From contig NZ_VRLV01000010.1 of the NCBI RefSeq assembly GCF_009760925.1, forward strand, positions 360,963 through 424,962: a DNA stretch of 64,000 bases, written 5' to 3'. This document shows, piece by piece, positions 1 to 8,397 of the stretch. The number at the start of each line of letters is the position of its first letter. Within the stretch, counting starts at the first letter, position 1. Below the pieces are notes generated by a model. It saw only the letters and a list, made by a program, of their open reading frames with translations, had not been told where the DNA came from and ran no database searches. This DNA comes from Nonomuraea typhae (lineage in GTDB: Bacteria > Actinomycetota > Actinomycetes > Streptosporangiales > Streptosporangiaceae). The position numbers were made by a program, and so were the translations under genes.

Positions 1-278
1 TGCCCGCCAAGACCAAGCACACCATCACCGGCCACGAGCAGCTGCGCCGCGAGCTGGTCAGGATCCGGCAGCGCGGCTACTCGGTGGATGATCGCGAGAA
101 CGAGCCCGAGGTACGCTGCGTCGCCGCGCCGATCTTCAACCACACCGACACGGTCAGCGCCGCCATCTCGGTCTCCGGGCTCACCTCGCGCATCACCGCC
201 GCGCGGGTGCGCGAGGTCGGACCGATCGTGGCCGCGGCCGCCGCCCGCATCTCGAGAAAGCTGGGTTCCTCACGATGA
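1..278 (+). CDS. IclR family transcriptional regulator (C-terminal part)
   Basis: Only the last 91 residues are in the window; the frame opens at base 3 and the 5' end lies outside. The visible part is the effector-binding domain of IclR regulators. It runs from the lead-in ending in GYSVDDRENEPEV, through the strand APIFNHTDTVSAAISVSG, to the closing helix region ending in the stop at 276-278. The stop overlaps the start of the sugar kinase by four bases (ATGA), so the two genes are co-transcribed. By context it probably controls uptake or use of a sugar acid; the ligand cannot be read from this fragment. Confidence 0.85.
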   Translation, partial: PAKTKHTITGHEQLRRELVRIRQRGYSVDDRENEPEVRCVAAPIFNHTDTVSAAISVSGLTSRITAARVREVGPIVAAAAARISRKLGSSR

Positions 279-1210
279 CCGACCTGGTGACCTTCGGCGA
301 GACCATGGCCCTGTTCGCCGCCCGGCGGACCGGGCCGCTGCGCTTCGCCCGGGACTTCGACCTCGGGCTGGGCGGCGCCGAGTCGAACGTGGCGATCGGC
401 GTCAGCCGGCTCGGCCACGAGGCCACCTGGATCGGCCGCGTCGGCCGGGACGAGTTCGGCGAGCTGATCACCGCGACCCTGCGCGCCGAACGGGTGCGCG
501 TCCACGCCGTCGAGGACGCCGAGGCCCCCACCGGCCTCATGATCAAGGGCAGGCGCACCGCCGACCTCATCGACGTGCGCTACTACCGCAAGCACAGCGC
601 CGGCTCCCACCTCTCCCCCGCCGACCTCGACCCCGCGCTGATCGTCTCCGCCCGCGTCCTGCACGTCTCGGCCATCACCCCCGCGCTGTCGGCCTCCGCC
701 CGCGCGGCCGTACGGCACGCCATCGACGTGGCCCGCTCGGCGGGGATCTTCGTCTCCCTGGACGTCAACTACCGCAAGGCCCTGTGGTCGCCGCAGGAGG
801 CGGGGGCGTGGCTGCGCTCGGTGCTCCCCGACGTGGACGTGGTCTTCGCCACCGAGGCCGAGGCCCGCCTGGTCGCCGCCGCCGACGACCCCGTCGCCCT
901 GGCCAAGGCCATGGGTCCGCGCCACGTGCTGCTCAAGTTCGGCGCGCGCGGGGCGCTGGAGCTGTCCGGCGACGAGGTACGGCAGGCCGCGCCGTACCAG
1001 GTGACGGAGGTGGACCCGGTCGGCGCGGGCGACGCGTTCGCCGCCGGGTGGCTGGCGGACTGGCTGGCCGGCGCCGACCCGGAGCAGCGCCTGCGCACGG
1101 CCTGCGCCGCGGGCGCGTTCGCGGTGACCTCGCAGGGCGACTGGGAGTCGCTGCCCCGGCGGGCCGATCTGGAGCTGCTGGAGGGGTCCGCCGACGGCGT
1201 CAGCCGCTGA
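275..1210 (+). CDS. PfkB-family carbohydrate kinase, probably 2-keto-3-deoxygluconate kinase
   Basis: Ribokinase-fold sugar kinase of 311 residues, a normal length for the family. It starts at the ATG overlapping the regulator stop. The N-terminus MTDLVTFGETMALF and the following GGAESNVAIGVSRLG match the PfkB N-terminal signature. The second signature, DPVGAGDAFAAGW, is near the C-terminus with the catalytic base at Asp253. Such enzymes phosphorylate a sugar or sugar acid with ATP in the cytoplasm. The GETM start and the pairing with an IclR regulator are usual for KDG kinases in sugar-acid breakdown, but the substrate is inferred and other PfkB sugars are possible. Confidence 0.8.
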   Translation: MTDLVTFGETMALFAARRTGPLRFARDFDLGLGGAESNVAIGVSRLGHEATWIGRVGRDEFGELITATLRAERVRVHAVEDAEAPTGLMIKGRRTADLIDVRYYRKHSAGSHLSPADLDPALIVSARVLHVSAITPALSASARAAVRHAIDVARSAGIFVSLDVNYRKALWSPQEAGAWLRSVLPDVDVVFATEAEARLVAAADDPVALAKAMGPRHVLLKFGARGALELSGDEVRQAAPYQVTEVDPVGAGDAFAAGWLADWLAGADPEQRLRTACAAGAFAVTSQGDWESLPRRADLELLEGSADGVSR

Positions 1211-1277
1211 CTACTACTCATCATCGGATTTCATGGCTAGAGTGCTCCCACGACCTCGCATACCCCCCGGAGGTTCC

Positions 1278-2867
1278 GTGAAGTACCGTGCCGTTCTCGT
1301 CTTCCCCCTGCTCGTGGCCCTGGCAGCCTGCGGGCAGAGCGGACAGCAGCAGCCCGTGACCCAGCAAGCCAGAACCGTCACCATCGCGATCTCCTCCGAC
1401 GAGGGGACCCTGACCCCGTTCACCAACGAGAGCGGCTATCCGGGCGACAACCTGGTCAAGCTCATCTTCGACACCCTCCTCGTGCAGAAGGGCGACGGAG
1501 TCGCGCCGTCGCTGGCCACCGCGATCGAGACCACCGACAACAAGGTCTTCAGACTCCCCCTGCGCACCGGCGTCACCTGGCAGGACGGCAAGCCGTTCAC
1601 CGCCGACGACGTGGTGTTCAGCGTGGAGTTCTACCGCAAGAACATGTCCGGCGACTCGGCCATCGACGTGCGCCCGATCGAGAAGGTCGGCGCCGAGGGC
1701 GGCACGGTGACGATGACGCTCAAGGCCCCCGACCCCGAGTTCCCGCTGCGCATCCTCGCGGACATGGCCATGCTGCCCAAGCACCTGTGGGAGTCGGTGA
1801 CCAAGGTCAACGAGGCCGGCACCGACAAGGCGATCGGCACCGGCCCGTTCAAGCTCACCGCCTACGACAAGGAACGCGGCTACACGCTGACCGCCAACCC
1901 CGGCTACTTCGGCGGCACGCCCAAGGTCGAGACCGTCAAGGTCAGCGTCATCCCGCAGGAGACCACCCAGTTCGCCGCCCTGCGCACCGGCGAGGTCTCC
2001 ATGTCGGTCAGGAACGTGCCGCCGCAGCAGCGCGCCGCCCTGCAGAACCAGCCGGGCATCGGCATCGTGGAAGGCACCGAGTTCGCCTCTACCCTGCTGC
2101 AGTTCAACACCACCAGGCCGCCCTTCGACCGGGCGGAGGTACGGCGGGCCCTGTCCATGGCCATCGACGTCCAGGACCTGGTCAAGACCGCCCTGCTCGG
2201 CCAGGGCACGCCCGGCAACCCGGGCTTCGTGCACCCCGAGTCCCCGGTCAAGGGCGTCCCGATGCCGCCGCTGTTCGACGCCGCCGCGGCCGCCCGGCAG
2301 CTCGACGCGCTCGGCGCCAAGCCGGGGTCCGGCGGCGTCAGGGTGCTGGACGGCAAGCCGATGAGCTACGAACTCCTCGTCCAGAGCACCTCCACCGACC
2401 GGCTGCGCAGCGCCGAGCTCATCCGCGACATGCTCAAGACGGCCGGCGTCGAGATCAAGGTCACCGCACTCGACCCCGACTCGCTCGACACCAAGGTCTG
2501 GCCCGACTACGACGTCAAGAAGGGCCGCAACTACGACCTGACCATGTGGGGCTGGTCGGCCCCGATCATGCAGACGAGCAGCCAGATCGTCTCGTTGTTC
2601 GACGGCGACCCCGAGGACGGCACCCTCAACATCGGCGGCTTCGAGAACGCCGCCGTGGACCAGACCATCGACGAGCTCAGGGCCACCACCACGCCGCAGG
2701 CGCGCACCGCCGCCGCGGCCAAGCTCCAGCAGCAGGTCGCCGAGCAGTTGCCCTTCCTCACCCTGTACTACCGGGGCGGCGCCTACGCCTACCGCAAGGA
2801 CGCCTACTCCGGCTGGAAGTGGCAGAACGGCCTCGGCATCCTGCACAGCGGCTCGTTCCTGCCATGA
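1278..2867 (+). CDS. ABC transporter substrate-binding lipoprotein, family 5 (oligopeptide/nickel type)
   Basis: Extracellular solute-binding protein of 529 residues tethered to the membrane. The GTG at 1278 is chosen because CCCGGAGG lies just upstream and because it gives a proper lipoprotein signal: basic start MKYR, a hydrophobic stretch and the lipobox LAAC, with Cys at residue 17. An upstream in-frame ATG at 1233 would spoil the signal. The body shows family 5 features such as LRTGVTWQDGKPFTADDVVF and GTGPFKLTAYD. The stop overlaps the first permease by four bases. The family binds peptides, nickel or other small ligands. The FhuF-like gene at the end of this operon raises the possibility of a metal chelate, but that is inference. 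Confidence 0.88.
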   Translation: MKYRAVLVFPLLVALAACGQSGQQQPVTQQARTVTIAISSDEGTLTPFTNESGYPGDNLVKLIFDTLLVQKGDGVAPSLATAIETTDNKVFRLPLRTGVTWQDGKPFTADDVVFSVEFYRKNMSGDSAIDVRPIEKVGAEGGTVTMTLKAPDPEFPLRILADMAMLPKHLWESVTKVNEAGTDKAIGTGPFKLTAYDKERGYTLTANPGYFGGTPKVETVKVSVIPQETTQFAALRTGEVSMSVRNVPPQQRAALQNQPGIGIVEGTEFASTLLQFNTTRPPFDRAEVRRALSMAIDVQDLVKTALLGQGTPGNPGFVHPESPVKGVPMPPLFDAAAAARQLDALGAKPGSGGVRVLDGKPMSYELLVQSTSTDRLRSAELIRDMLKTAGVEIKVTALDPDSLDTKVWPDYDVKKGRNYDLTMWGWSAPIMQTSSQIVSLFDGDPEDGTLNIGGFENAAVDQTIDELRATTTPQARTAAAAKLQQQVAEQLPFLTLYYRGGAYAYRKDAYSGWKWQNGLGILHSGSFLP

Positions 2868-3778
2868 AACGGCTCCTCGAGTACGGCGCGGTCGTGGCCG
2901 TCGCGCTGTTGATCAACTTCCTGCTGCCCCGGGCGCTGCCGGGCGGGCCGATGAAGCTCTTCGGCAGCCCCGAGGCGCTGTCCAGGCTGACCGAGGCCGA
3001 ACGGCTCCAGATCGCCCAGCAGTACGGCTTCGGCCGTCCCCTGCCCGAGCAGTTCCTCGACTACCTCACCGGCATCCTCACCCTCGACCTCGGCACCTCG
3101 CTGTCCGACGGCCGCCCGGTCACCGAGGCCATCGGCGGCGCGCTGCCCTGGACGCTGCTGCTCGTCGGCACCGCCATCGTCATCACCACCCTGCTCGGCG
3201 TCGCCCTCGGCGTGCTCGGCGCGCTGCGCCGGCGCAGGGGCGGCGGTGGCGGCCTGCTCGGCACCGCCATCGTCCTCGACTCGCTGCCCGCCTTCTGGCT
3301 CGGCATGCTGCTCATCGTGCTGTTCGGGGTCCAGCTCGGCGTCCTGCCGACCTACGGCGCCGGCAGCCCGGCCCACCTCGTGCTGCCCGTCACCACGCTG
3401 GTCGTGACCGGGCTCGGGTACTTCTTCCTCTACACCCGCTCGTCCATGCTGGCCGTGCTCACCAGCGAGCCCGTCCAGCACGCCCACGCCCGCGGCGTGC
3501 CGTACGGGCAGCTCGTCCGCCGGCACGCGCTGCGCCCGGCCCTGCTGCCCGTGCACACGATCGTGCTCATGGAGATCGGCTTCCTGGCCGCCGGGGCGAT
3601 CGTCATCGAGACGGTCTTCGCCTACCCGGGGCTCGGGCGGCTGACGTTCGGGGCGATCACCGCCCGCGACTACCCCCTGATGCAGGGGGCGTTCCTCGTG
3701 CTGACGCTCATGGTCGTGGTCATGAACGCGATCGCCGACGCCACCTATCCGCTGCTCGACCCGCGGGCCCGGCAATGA
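2864..3778 (+). CDS. ABC transporter permease, DppB/OppB type
   Basis: Inner-membrane subunit of 304 residues. The start is the ATG overlapping the binding-protein stop (ATGA). It has an N-terminal membrane helix, the DppB-typical periplasmic stretch with QQYGFGRPLPEQFLDYL, and several further helices. The cytoplasmic EAA-type loop around HARGVPYGQLVRRHALRPAL couples to the ATPase. With the next gene it forms the membrane channel for whatever the lipoprotein binds. Length and order (SBP-B-C-ATPase) are standard for oligopeptide-type importers. Confidence 0.88.
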   Translation: MKRLLEYGAVVAVALLINFLLPRALPGGPMKLFGSPEALSRLTEAERLQIAQQYGFGRPLPEQFLDYLTGILTLDLGTSLSDGRPVTEAIGGALPWTLLLVGTAIVITTLLGVALGVLGALRRRRGGGGGLLGTAIVLDSLPAFWLGMLLIVLFGVQLGVLPTYGAGSPAHLVLPVTTLVVTGLGYFFLYTRSSMLAVLTSEPVQHAHARGVPYGQLVRRHALRPALLPVHTIVLMEIGFLAAGAIVIETVFAYPGLGRLTFGAITARDYPLMQGAFLVLTLMVVVMNAIADATYPLLDPRARQ

Positions 3779-4602
3779 GGGCGCTCGGCAGGCAGGGGAC
3801 GGCCGGCGCCGTCCTGCTGGCCTGCGTCGCCGCCGCCGCCGGCTACGGGCTCCTCCTGCCGGACTCGGCGGGCAGGGAACGCATCGGCCAGCCGTACGCG
3901 CCGCCGGGGCCGGGGCTGCCGCTCGGCGCGGACGACCTCGGGCGCAGCCTGCTCGACCAGTTGCTCATCGGCGCGGCGGGCTCGCTCGGCGTCGGGTTCA
4001 TCGTGGCCGCGATCGTCACCGTGCTGGCCGCGGTCATCGGCGGGGCGGCCGGGATCGGGCCCAGGTGGCTGTCCAGGCTGATCATGCGCTCGATCGACGT
4101 CATGCTCATCCTGCCGGAGCTGATCCTGTTCATCCTGGCCGCCGCCTTCCTCGGGCAGTCGTTCGGCATCAAGGTGGCGATCCTGGCCGTGCTCATGTGG
4201 CCGGTGCCCGCCCGCGTGCTGCGCGCCGGCGTGCTGACCGCGTGGTCGCGCGGCCACCTGGAGGTCGCCCGGGCCATGGGCGCCCCCCGCTGGTGGCTGC
4301 TGCTGCGGCACGGCTCCTACCTGATCGGGCCGCTGCTCATCCCGGTGTTCGTCCGGGCCGCCATGCGCGCCGTCCTCTACGACGCCACCCTCTCCTTCCT
4401 CGGCCTCGGCGACCCGACCACGCCGAGCTGGGGAACCACCTTGTACTGGGTGCAGGTCAACGGGGTCTTCCTGTCGGAGGCGTGGCTCTGGTGGGCGTTG
4501 CCGCCCGGCCTGGCGATCACGCTGACGGTGCTGTCGCTGGCGCTGATCGGCACCGCCGTCGAGGAACGGCTCAACCCGGCGCTGAAGGAGGTGCCCGCCT
4601 GA
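3775..4602 (+). CDS. ABC transporter permease, DppC/OppC type
   Basis: Second membrane subunit, 275 residues, starting at an ATG that overlaps the DppB-like stop. After one N-terminal helix comes the short periplasmic part with GADDLGRSLLDQLLIGA, typical of DppC proteins. Then follow the transmembrane block and the EAA loop ARAMGAPRWWLLLRHGSYL. The ending FLGLGDPTTPSWGTTL is also family-typical. It overlaps the ATPase gene by one base. Function is inferred from family and position. Confidence 0.88.
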   Translation: MRALGRQGTAGAVLLACVAAAAGYGLLLPDSAGRERIGQPYAPPGPGLPLGADDLGRSLLDQLLIGAAGSLGVGFIVAAIVTVLAAVIGGAAGIGPRWLSRLIMRSIDVMLILPELILFILAAAFLGQSFGIKVAILAVLMWPVPARVLRAGVLTAWSRGHLEVARAMGAPRWWLLLRHGSYLIGPLLIPVFVRAAMRAVLYDATLSFLGLGDPTTPSWGTTLYWVQVNGVFLSEAWLWWALPPGLAITLTVLSLALIGTAVEERLNPALKEVPA

Positions 4603-6326
4603 TGCTCTCGATCACCGAGATGTCGGTCCGCTACCACGGGCTGGCCGCCGTGGACCGGGTCAGCCTGGAAGTCGGCGACGGCGAGGTCGTCGCGCTCGTC
4701 GGCGAAAGCGGCTGCGGCAAGACCTCGCTGGCCAAGGCACTGCTCGGGCTGCTGCCCGCGGGCGCCGAGGTGACCGGCTCCGCCCTGCTCGGCGACGACG
4801 ACCTGGCCCGCCGTACCGACTGGACCGGCGTGCGCGGGCGCAAGGTCGCGATCGTGCCGCAGGGGGCGATGAGCGGGCTCAGCCCGGTCCACAAGGTCGG
4901 CGGGCAGCTGACGGAGATGCTGACGCTGCACGGCGGCCGAGCCCGGCCCGGCGAACTGCTGGAGCGCGTGGGGCTCGGCGCCGAGCACCTGACCTGCTAC
5001 CCGCACGAGCTGTCCGGCGGGCAGCGGCAGCGGGTGGCCATCGCGCTGGCCCTGGCCGGCGAGCCCGCCCTGCTCGTCGCCGACGAGCCCACCACCGGGC
5101 TGGACGCGATCATCCAGCGCCAGGTGCTCACCCTGCTGACCTCGCTGGGCATCGGCATGCTCATCGTCTCGCACGACCTCGCCGCGCTGGCGCCGCACGC
5201 CGACCGGGTCGCGGTCATGTACGCGGGCCGGCTGGCCGAGGTGCGCGCCAAGGGGGCGCCGGCCCGCCACCCGTACACGCTCGGCCTGCTCACCGCCACC
5301 CCCGCCACCGACCGCGCGATCCCCTGGGGCAGCGTCCCCGGCGCGGCGCCCGCGCTCGGCCAGGCCCCCGGCGGCTGCCGGTTCGCGCCGCGCTGCCCGC
5401 TCGTGCGCGACGTCTGCCACACCGAGGACCCGCCGCTCGTCGACGACCTCGCCTGCCACCACCCCGGCGAACCGGTCTATCCCGTGGTGCCGCGCACCGC
5501 CCCCTCCTCCGGTACGGCTGTCGCCGCCCTCACCGGGGTCCGCCACGTCTACCGCGGGCGCGGCGTCGAGGCGCTCAAGGGCGTGGACCTGACGGTGCGG
5601 GCCGGGGAGATCGTCGGACTCGTCGGGGAGAGCGGATCGGGCAAGTCCACGCTGGCCAGGATCGTGCTCGGCCTGATCAGGCCCACGGCCGGGCGGGTCG
5701 AGGTCGCCGGGGAGGAGCTGACCGGCCGCCGCGGCAGAGCACTGCGGCAGGTGCAGCGGCGCGTCGGCTTCGTCCACCAGGATCCCTACGACTCGCTGCA
5801 CCCGGGCATGCGCGTGGGCGCCCTGGTGGCCGAGCCCTTGGTGCTCGGCCGCGGACGGCCGGAACGGCTCAGCCGCGGACGGCCGGAACGGCTCAGCCGC
5901 GGACGGCCGGAGCCGCTCGGCCGTGCGGGCGGCGATCGGGAGGCCCGGGTGCTGGCGGCGCTGGAGGCCGCCGGGCTGCCGTGCGACCGGGACTTCCTGC
6001 GGCGCTTCCCCGGCCAGCTCTCCGGCGGCCAGCGCCAGCGGGTCTCCATCGCCCGCGCCCTGGTCAACGAGCCGGTCCTGCTCATCGCCGACGAGGCCAC
6101 CTCGATGCTGGACGTCTCGACCAGAGCCGGGATCGCCTCGACCCTGCGCGCCCTGGCGACCGAACGCGGCCTCGCGGTCGTGTTCGTCACCCACGACCTG
6201 GGCGAGGCCGTCCAGTCGTGCGACACGATCGTGGTGCTGCGCTCCGGAGAGATCGTCGAGCACGGCCCCGCGGCCGGCCTGGCCGCCGCACCGACCCACC
6301 CCTACACCCGGGAGCTTCTCACGTGA
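4602..6326 (+). CDS. Fused double ATP-binding protein of the oligopeptide-type ABC transporter
   Basis: One 574-residue polypeptide carries both ATPases (DppD- and DppF-like), which are often separate genes. The first half has Walker A GESGCGKTS (about residue 33), signature LSGGQRQRVAIALAL and Walker B LLVADEPTTGLD. It ends in the Cys-containing oligopeptide-transporter C-terminal element RFAPRCPLVRDVC. The second half has Walker A GESGSGKST (about 342), Q-loop region VHQDPYDSLHPGM, signature LSGGQRQRVSIARAL and LLIADEATSMLD. Between Q-loop and signature of the second half sits a tandem repeat of eight residues (bases 5850-5921), which is not a family feature. The start ATG overlaps the previous stop. 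Confidence 0.9.
   Translation: MLSITEMSVRYHGLAAVDRVSLEVGDGEVVALVGESGCGKTSLAKALLGLLPAGAEVTGSALLGDDDLARRTDWTGVRGRKVAIVPQGAMSGLSPVHKVGGQLTEMLTLHGGRARPGELLERVGLGAEHLTCYPHELSGGQRQRVAIALALAGEPALLVADEPTTGLDAIIQRQVLTLLTSLGIGMLIVSHDLAALAPHADRVAVMYAGRLAEVRAKGAPARHPYTLGLLTATPATDRAIPWGSVPGAAPALGQAPGGCRFAPRCPLVRDVCHTEDPPLVDDLACHHPGEPVYPVVPRTAPSSGTAVAALTGVRHVYRGRGVEALKGVDLTVRAGEIVGLVGESGSGKSTLARIVLGLIRPTAGRVEVAGEELTGRRGRALRQVQRRVGFVHQDPYDSLHPGMRVGALVAEPLVLGRGRPERLSRGRPERLSRGRPEPLGRAGGDREARVLAALEAAGLPCDRDFLRRFPGQLSGGQRQRVSIARALVNEPVLLIADEATSMLDVSTRAGIASTLRALATERGLAVVFVTHDLGEAVQSCDTIVVLRSGEIVEHGPAAGLAAAPTHPYTRELLT
5850..5921 (+). repeat. Three in-frame 24-bp tandem repeats inside the ABC ATPase
   Basis: The unit CGCGGACGG-CCGGAACGG-CTCAGC occurs at 5850 and 5874 as identical copies. 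A third copy with a few changes lies at 5898. It encodes RGRPERLS, RGRPERLS and RGRPEPLG. Being a multiple of three it keeps the frame and lengthens the helical region between Q-loop and ABC signature. Near-identity suggests recent slippage. Confidence 0.85.
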
Positions 6327-7072
6327 CCGATGTCTTCGCCCGCCTGGCCTCCTTCGGCGACCGCTACCGGCTGGAGACCGGGCCGTCCGGCGACGGCTGG
6401 CTGGCCTGCGACCGCCTCCTCGATCCCGGCTCGGCCGAACTGGGCCGGGTGCTGGAGGCCGAGCGCACGGCCAGCGGCCAGGTCTCGGCGCACGCGACCG
6501 CGCTGACCGTCATGGCGGTCTACGCCGGCACCGTGACCGCCTCCGCGCTGCTGGCCTGGGCGCTGGAGGACGTGCTGGTGGACATGCGGCCGGGCAACGT
6601 GGCGATCCGGCTGTCACCGCACCACGGCTTCGAGTCGGTGGCGGTGCGCGAGGCCGCCGTGCGCCCCGGCTCCCTGGAGACGCTCGTCGCCTGGACGCTG
6701 GACGAGCACCTGCTGCCCCTGGCCCAGGCGATGCGCGTGCGCACCAAGGCGGGGCTGCGCCAGCTCAACGGCGGCGTGGCCCACGGGTGCGCGGCCGCCT
6801 TCTGCATCGCCAGCCGCCTGGGCGCCGACGTGGACACCCTGCACGCCGCCTACCTGCGCTTCCTGGCCGCCGCCCCGGTGCTGGACCCGCTCGGGGAGGT
6901 GGTACGGCTGCGCGAAGGCGACCGGGAGGGCCTGTTCTACCTGCGCCGCACGTGTTGTCTGTTCTACACCTCGGCCGAGAAGGTGAAGTGCTCGAGCTGC
7001 TGCCTGGACAGCGTGGGCGACCGCCTGGCCGCCTACCGCAGGGTCCTGGCGGCCGGGGTCGTCCCCCATTGA
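6323..7072 (+). CDS. FhuF-like ferric reductase with C-terminal [2Fe-2S] motif
   Basis: The 249-residue product ends in a CC-x10-C-x2-C pattern (TCCLFYTSAEKVKCSSC). This matches the [2Fe-2S] cysteines at the C-terminus of FhuF/siderophore-iron reductases. The rest (for example RTKAGLRQLNGGVAHGCAAA) fits the same family. The GTG start overlaps the ABC ATPase stop (GTGA), so it is the last gene of the importer operon. FhuF-type proteins reduce ferric iron in imported siderophores to release it. Its presence suggests that the importer may carry a ferric chelate rather than a peptide; this is inferred from context only. Confidence 0.75.
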   Translation: MTDVFARLASFGDRYRLETGPSGDGWLACDRLLDPGSAELGRVLEAERTASGQVSAHATALTVMAVYAGTVTASALLAWALEDVLVDMRPGNVAIRLSPHHGFESVAVREAAVRPGSLETLVAWTLDEHLLPLAQAMRVRTKAGLRQLNGGVAHGCAAAFCIASRLGADVDTLHAAYLRFLAAAPVLDPLGEVVRLREGDREGLFYLRRTCCLFYTSAEKVKCSSCCLDSVGDRLAAYRRVLAAGVVPH

Positions 7073-7090
7073 AGTCGGTAGCATGTGCGC

Positions 7091-7465
7091 ATGAAGCGCG
7101 GGCTGGGAGAACTCGAGTCCACGATCATGGACAGGATGTGGTCGTACCACAAGCCCGCGTCCGTGCGTGACGTGCTCGAGGATCTTCGCAAGGACAGGGA
7201 GATCGCCTACACCACGGTGATGACGGTGATGGACAAGCTCCACACCAAGGGCCTGCTCAAGCGCAAGCCGGTCGGCCGGGCCTACGTCTACGAGCCGGTC
7301 GCCTCCAAGGAGGCGTACACCGCCGAGCTCATGCGCGACTCCCTGGCCGCCAGCGGCAACCAGGCGGCGACGCTCGTGCACTTCCTGGAGCGGCTGTCGC
7401 CGGAGGAGGCCAGCGCGCTGGAGGCGGCCCTGCAGGTGTTCCCGCCCGGGGGCCGCAAGCAGTGA
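7091..7465 (+). CDS. BlaI/MecI/CopY-family transcriptional repressor
   Basis: Winged-helix repressor of 124 residues. The N-terminal DNA-binding part GLGELESTIMDRMW and SVRDVLEDL..IAYTTVMTVMDKL is the BlaI/MecI signature. The C-terminal helices would dimerise. The ATG at 7091 is chosen; a GTG two codons earlier (7085) is possible. The next gene is an M56 metallopeptidase starting at an overlapping GTGA, the pairing seen in BlaR1/BlaI-type sensor systems. In those, the peptidase cleaves or triggers release of the repressor. The target genes and inducing signal are unknown; no beta-lactamase is visible in the window. Confidence 0.85.
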   Translation: MKRGLGELESTIMDRMWSYHKPASVRDVLEDLRKDREIAYTTVMTVMDKLHTKGLLKRKPVGRAYVYEPVASKEAYTAELMRDSLAASGNQAATLVHFLERLSPEEASALEAALQVFPPGGRKQ

Positions 7466-8397
7466 TCGTCCCCGCGGCTCTCGCTCTCTACGCGGTCATG
7501 GCGGCCGTCGTGCTGCCGCGCGTGCTCGGCCGGGCGTCGTGGACGTCCAGGGCGCCCCGGCTGGCCATCGGGATGTGGCAGGCCGCGGGGTTCTCCGCGG
7601 TGGCGGCGGCGCTGCTGGCGGCGATCTCGCTGGCGGTGCCCACCGACCTGATCGGCCACGGCCTGGCCCGCTTCTTCCAGGCGTGCACGGAGCTGCCCGA
7701 CCTGTCGCTGAACGGGGTGCGCGCCGGTCTGGTCATCGCGGCGCTCATCGCCGCGCGGCTCGGCTGGTCCGTCGCCGACGTCCTGGTCCGCACCCGCCGT
7801 GAGCGCCGCCGGCACGCCGAGATGCTGTCGCTGCTCGGCCGCCGCGACGGCGACCTCGGCGCGGTCGTGATCGAGTACGGCGAGCGGGCCGCCTACTGCC
7901 TGCCCGGGCGGCACGCGCAGACCGTGATCACCACCGGCGCGCTGGAGTCGCTGAGCCCCGAGCAGGTGGCCGCCGTCCTGGCCCACGAGCACGCGCACCT
8001 GCGCGGCCGTCACCACCTGGTGCTGAGCGGGGCGGAGATCCTGGTGCGGGCCTTCCCCCGGGTGCCGTTGTTCGAGCGCTCGCGGGCGGAGCTCGCCCGG
8101 CTGGTGGAGCTGCTGGCCGACGACGTGGCCGCGCGCCGCCACCAGCGCATCCACATCGCCACCGCGCTGGTGAGCCTGGCGACCGGCCGGGTGCCCGCGT
8201 TCGCGCTGGGCGCGGGCGGGGAGACGGCGCTGGCCCGGGTGCGCCGCATGCTGCACCCGGAGGCGCCGCTGGAGCGGCGCGAGCGCCTGTCCGGCCTGCT
8301 GGCGGTGGCCGGCCTGCTGTCCGGCCCGGCCGCGCTGGTGACGGTGCCGGGCGTGACCTCCTTCCTGGCCCACCACTGCCACGGCCTGTTCAGCTGA
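7462..8397 (+). CDS. M56-family (BlaR1/MecR1-like) membrane metallopeptidase
   Basis: Membrane protein of 311 residues with hydrophobic segments near residues 1-25, 35-60 and 80-105 and at the C-terminus. The zinc motif HEHAH (His175-Glu176, His179) sits in VLAHEHAHLRGRHH, with the third-ligand region VELLADDVAARRH downstream. It lacks the large extracellular penicillin-binding sensor domain of BlaR1, so the signal is not beta-lactam by that route. It is translationally coupled to the BlaI-type repressor. Its 3' end overlaps the convergent pcaJ-like gene by eight bases. Confidence 0.82.
   Translation: MIVPAALALYAVMAAVVLPRVLGRASWTSRAPRLAIGMWQAAGFSAVAAALLAAISLAVPTDLIGHGLARFFQACTELPDLSLNGVRAGLVIAALIAARLGWSVADVLVRTRRERRRHAEMLSLLGRRDGDLGAVVIEYGERAAYCLPGRHAQTVITTGALESLSPEQVAAVLAHEHAHLRGRHHLVLSGAEILVRAFPRVPLFERSRAELARLVELLADDVAARRHQRIHIATALVSLATGRVPAFALGAGGETALARVRRMLHPEAPLERRERLSGLLAVAGLLSGPAALVTVPGVTSFLAHHCHGLFS

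Noticed and set aside
1221..2846. Long minus-strand open frame opposite the ABC binding protein, and similar long frames opposite the NRPS genes (for example 28547-31633 and 12391-14538)
   Set aside because: They mirror genuine coding frames with complete domains, are rich in His/Arg/Gly/Ala, show no family motifs, and arise because high-GC third positions remove stop codons on the opposite strand.
7091..8397. A beta-lactam resistance operon
   Set aside because: BlaI- and M56-like genes are present, but the peptidase has no penicillin-binding sensor domain and no beta-lactamase or PBP2a-like gene is adjacent.
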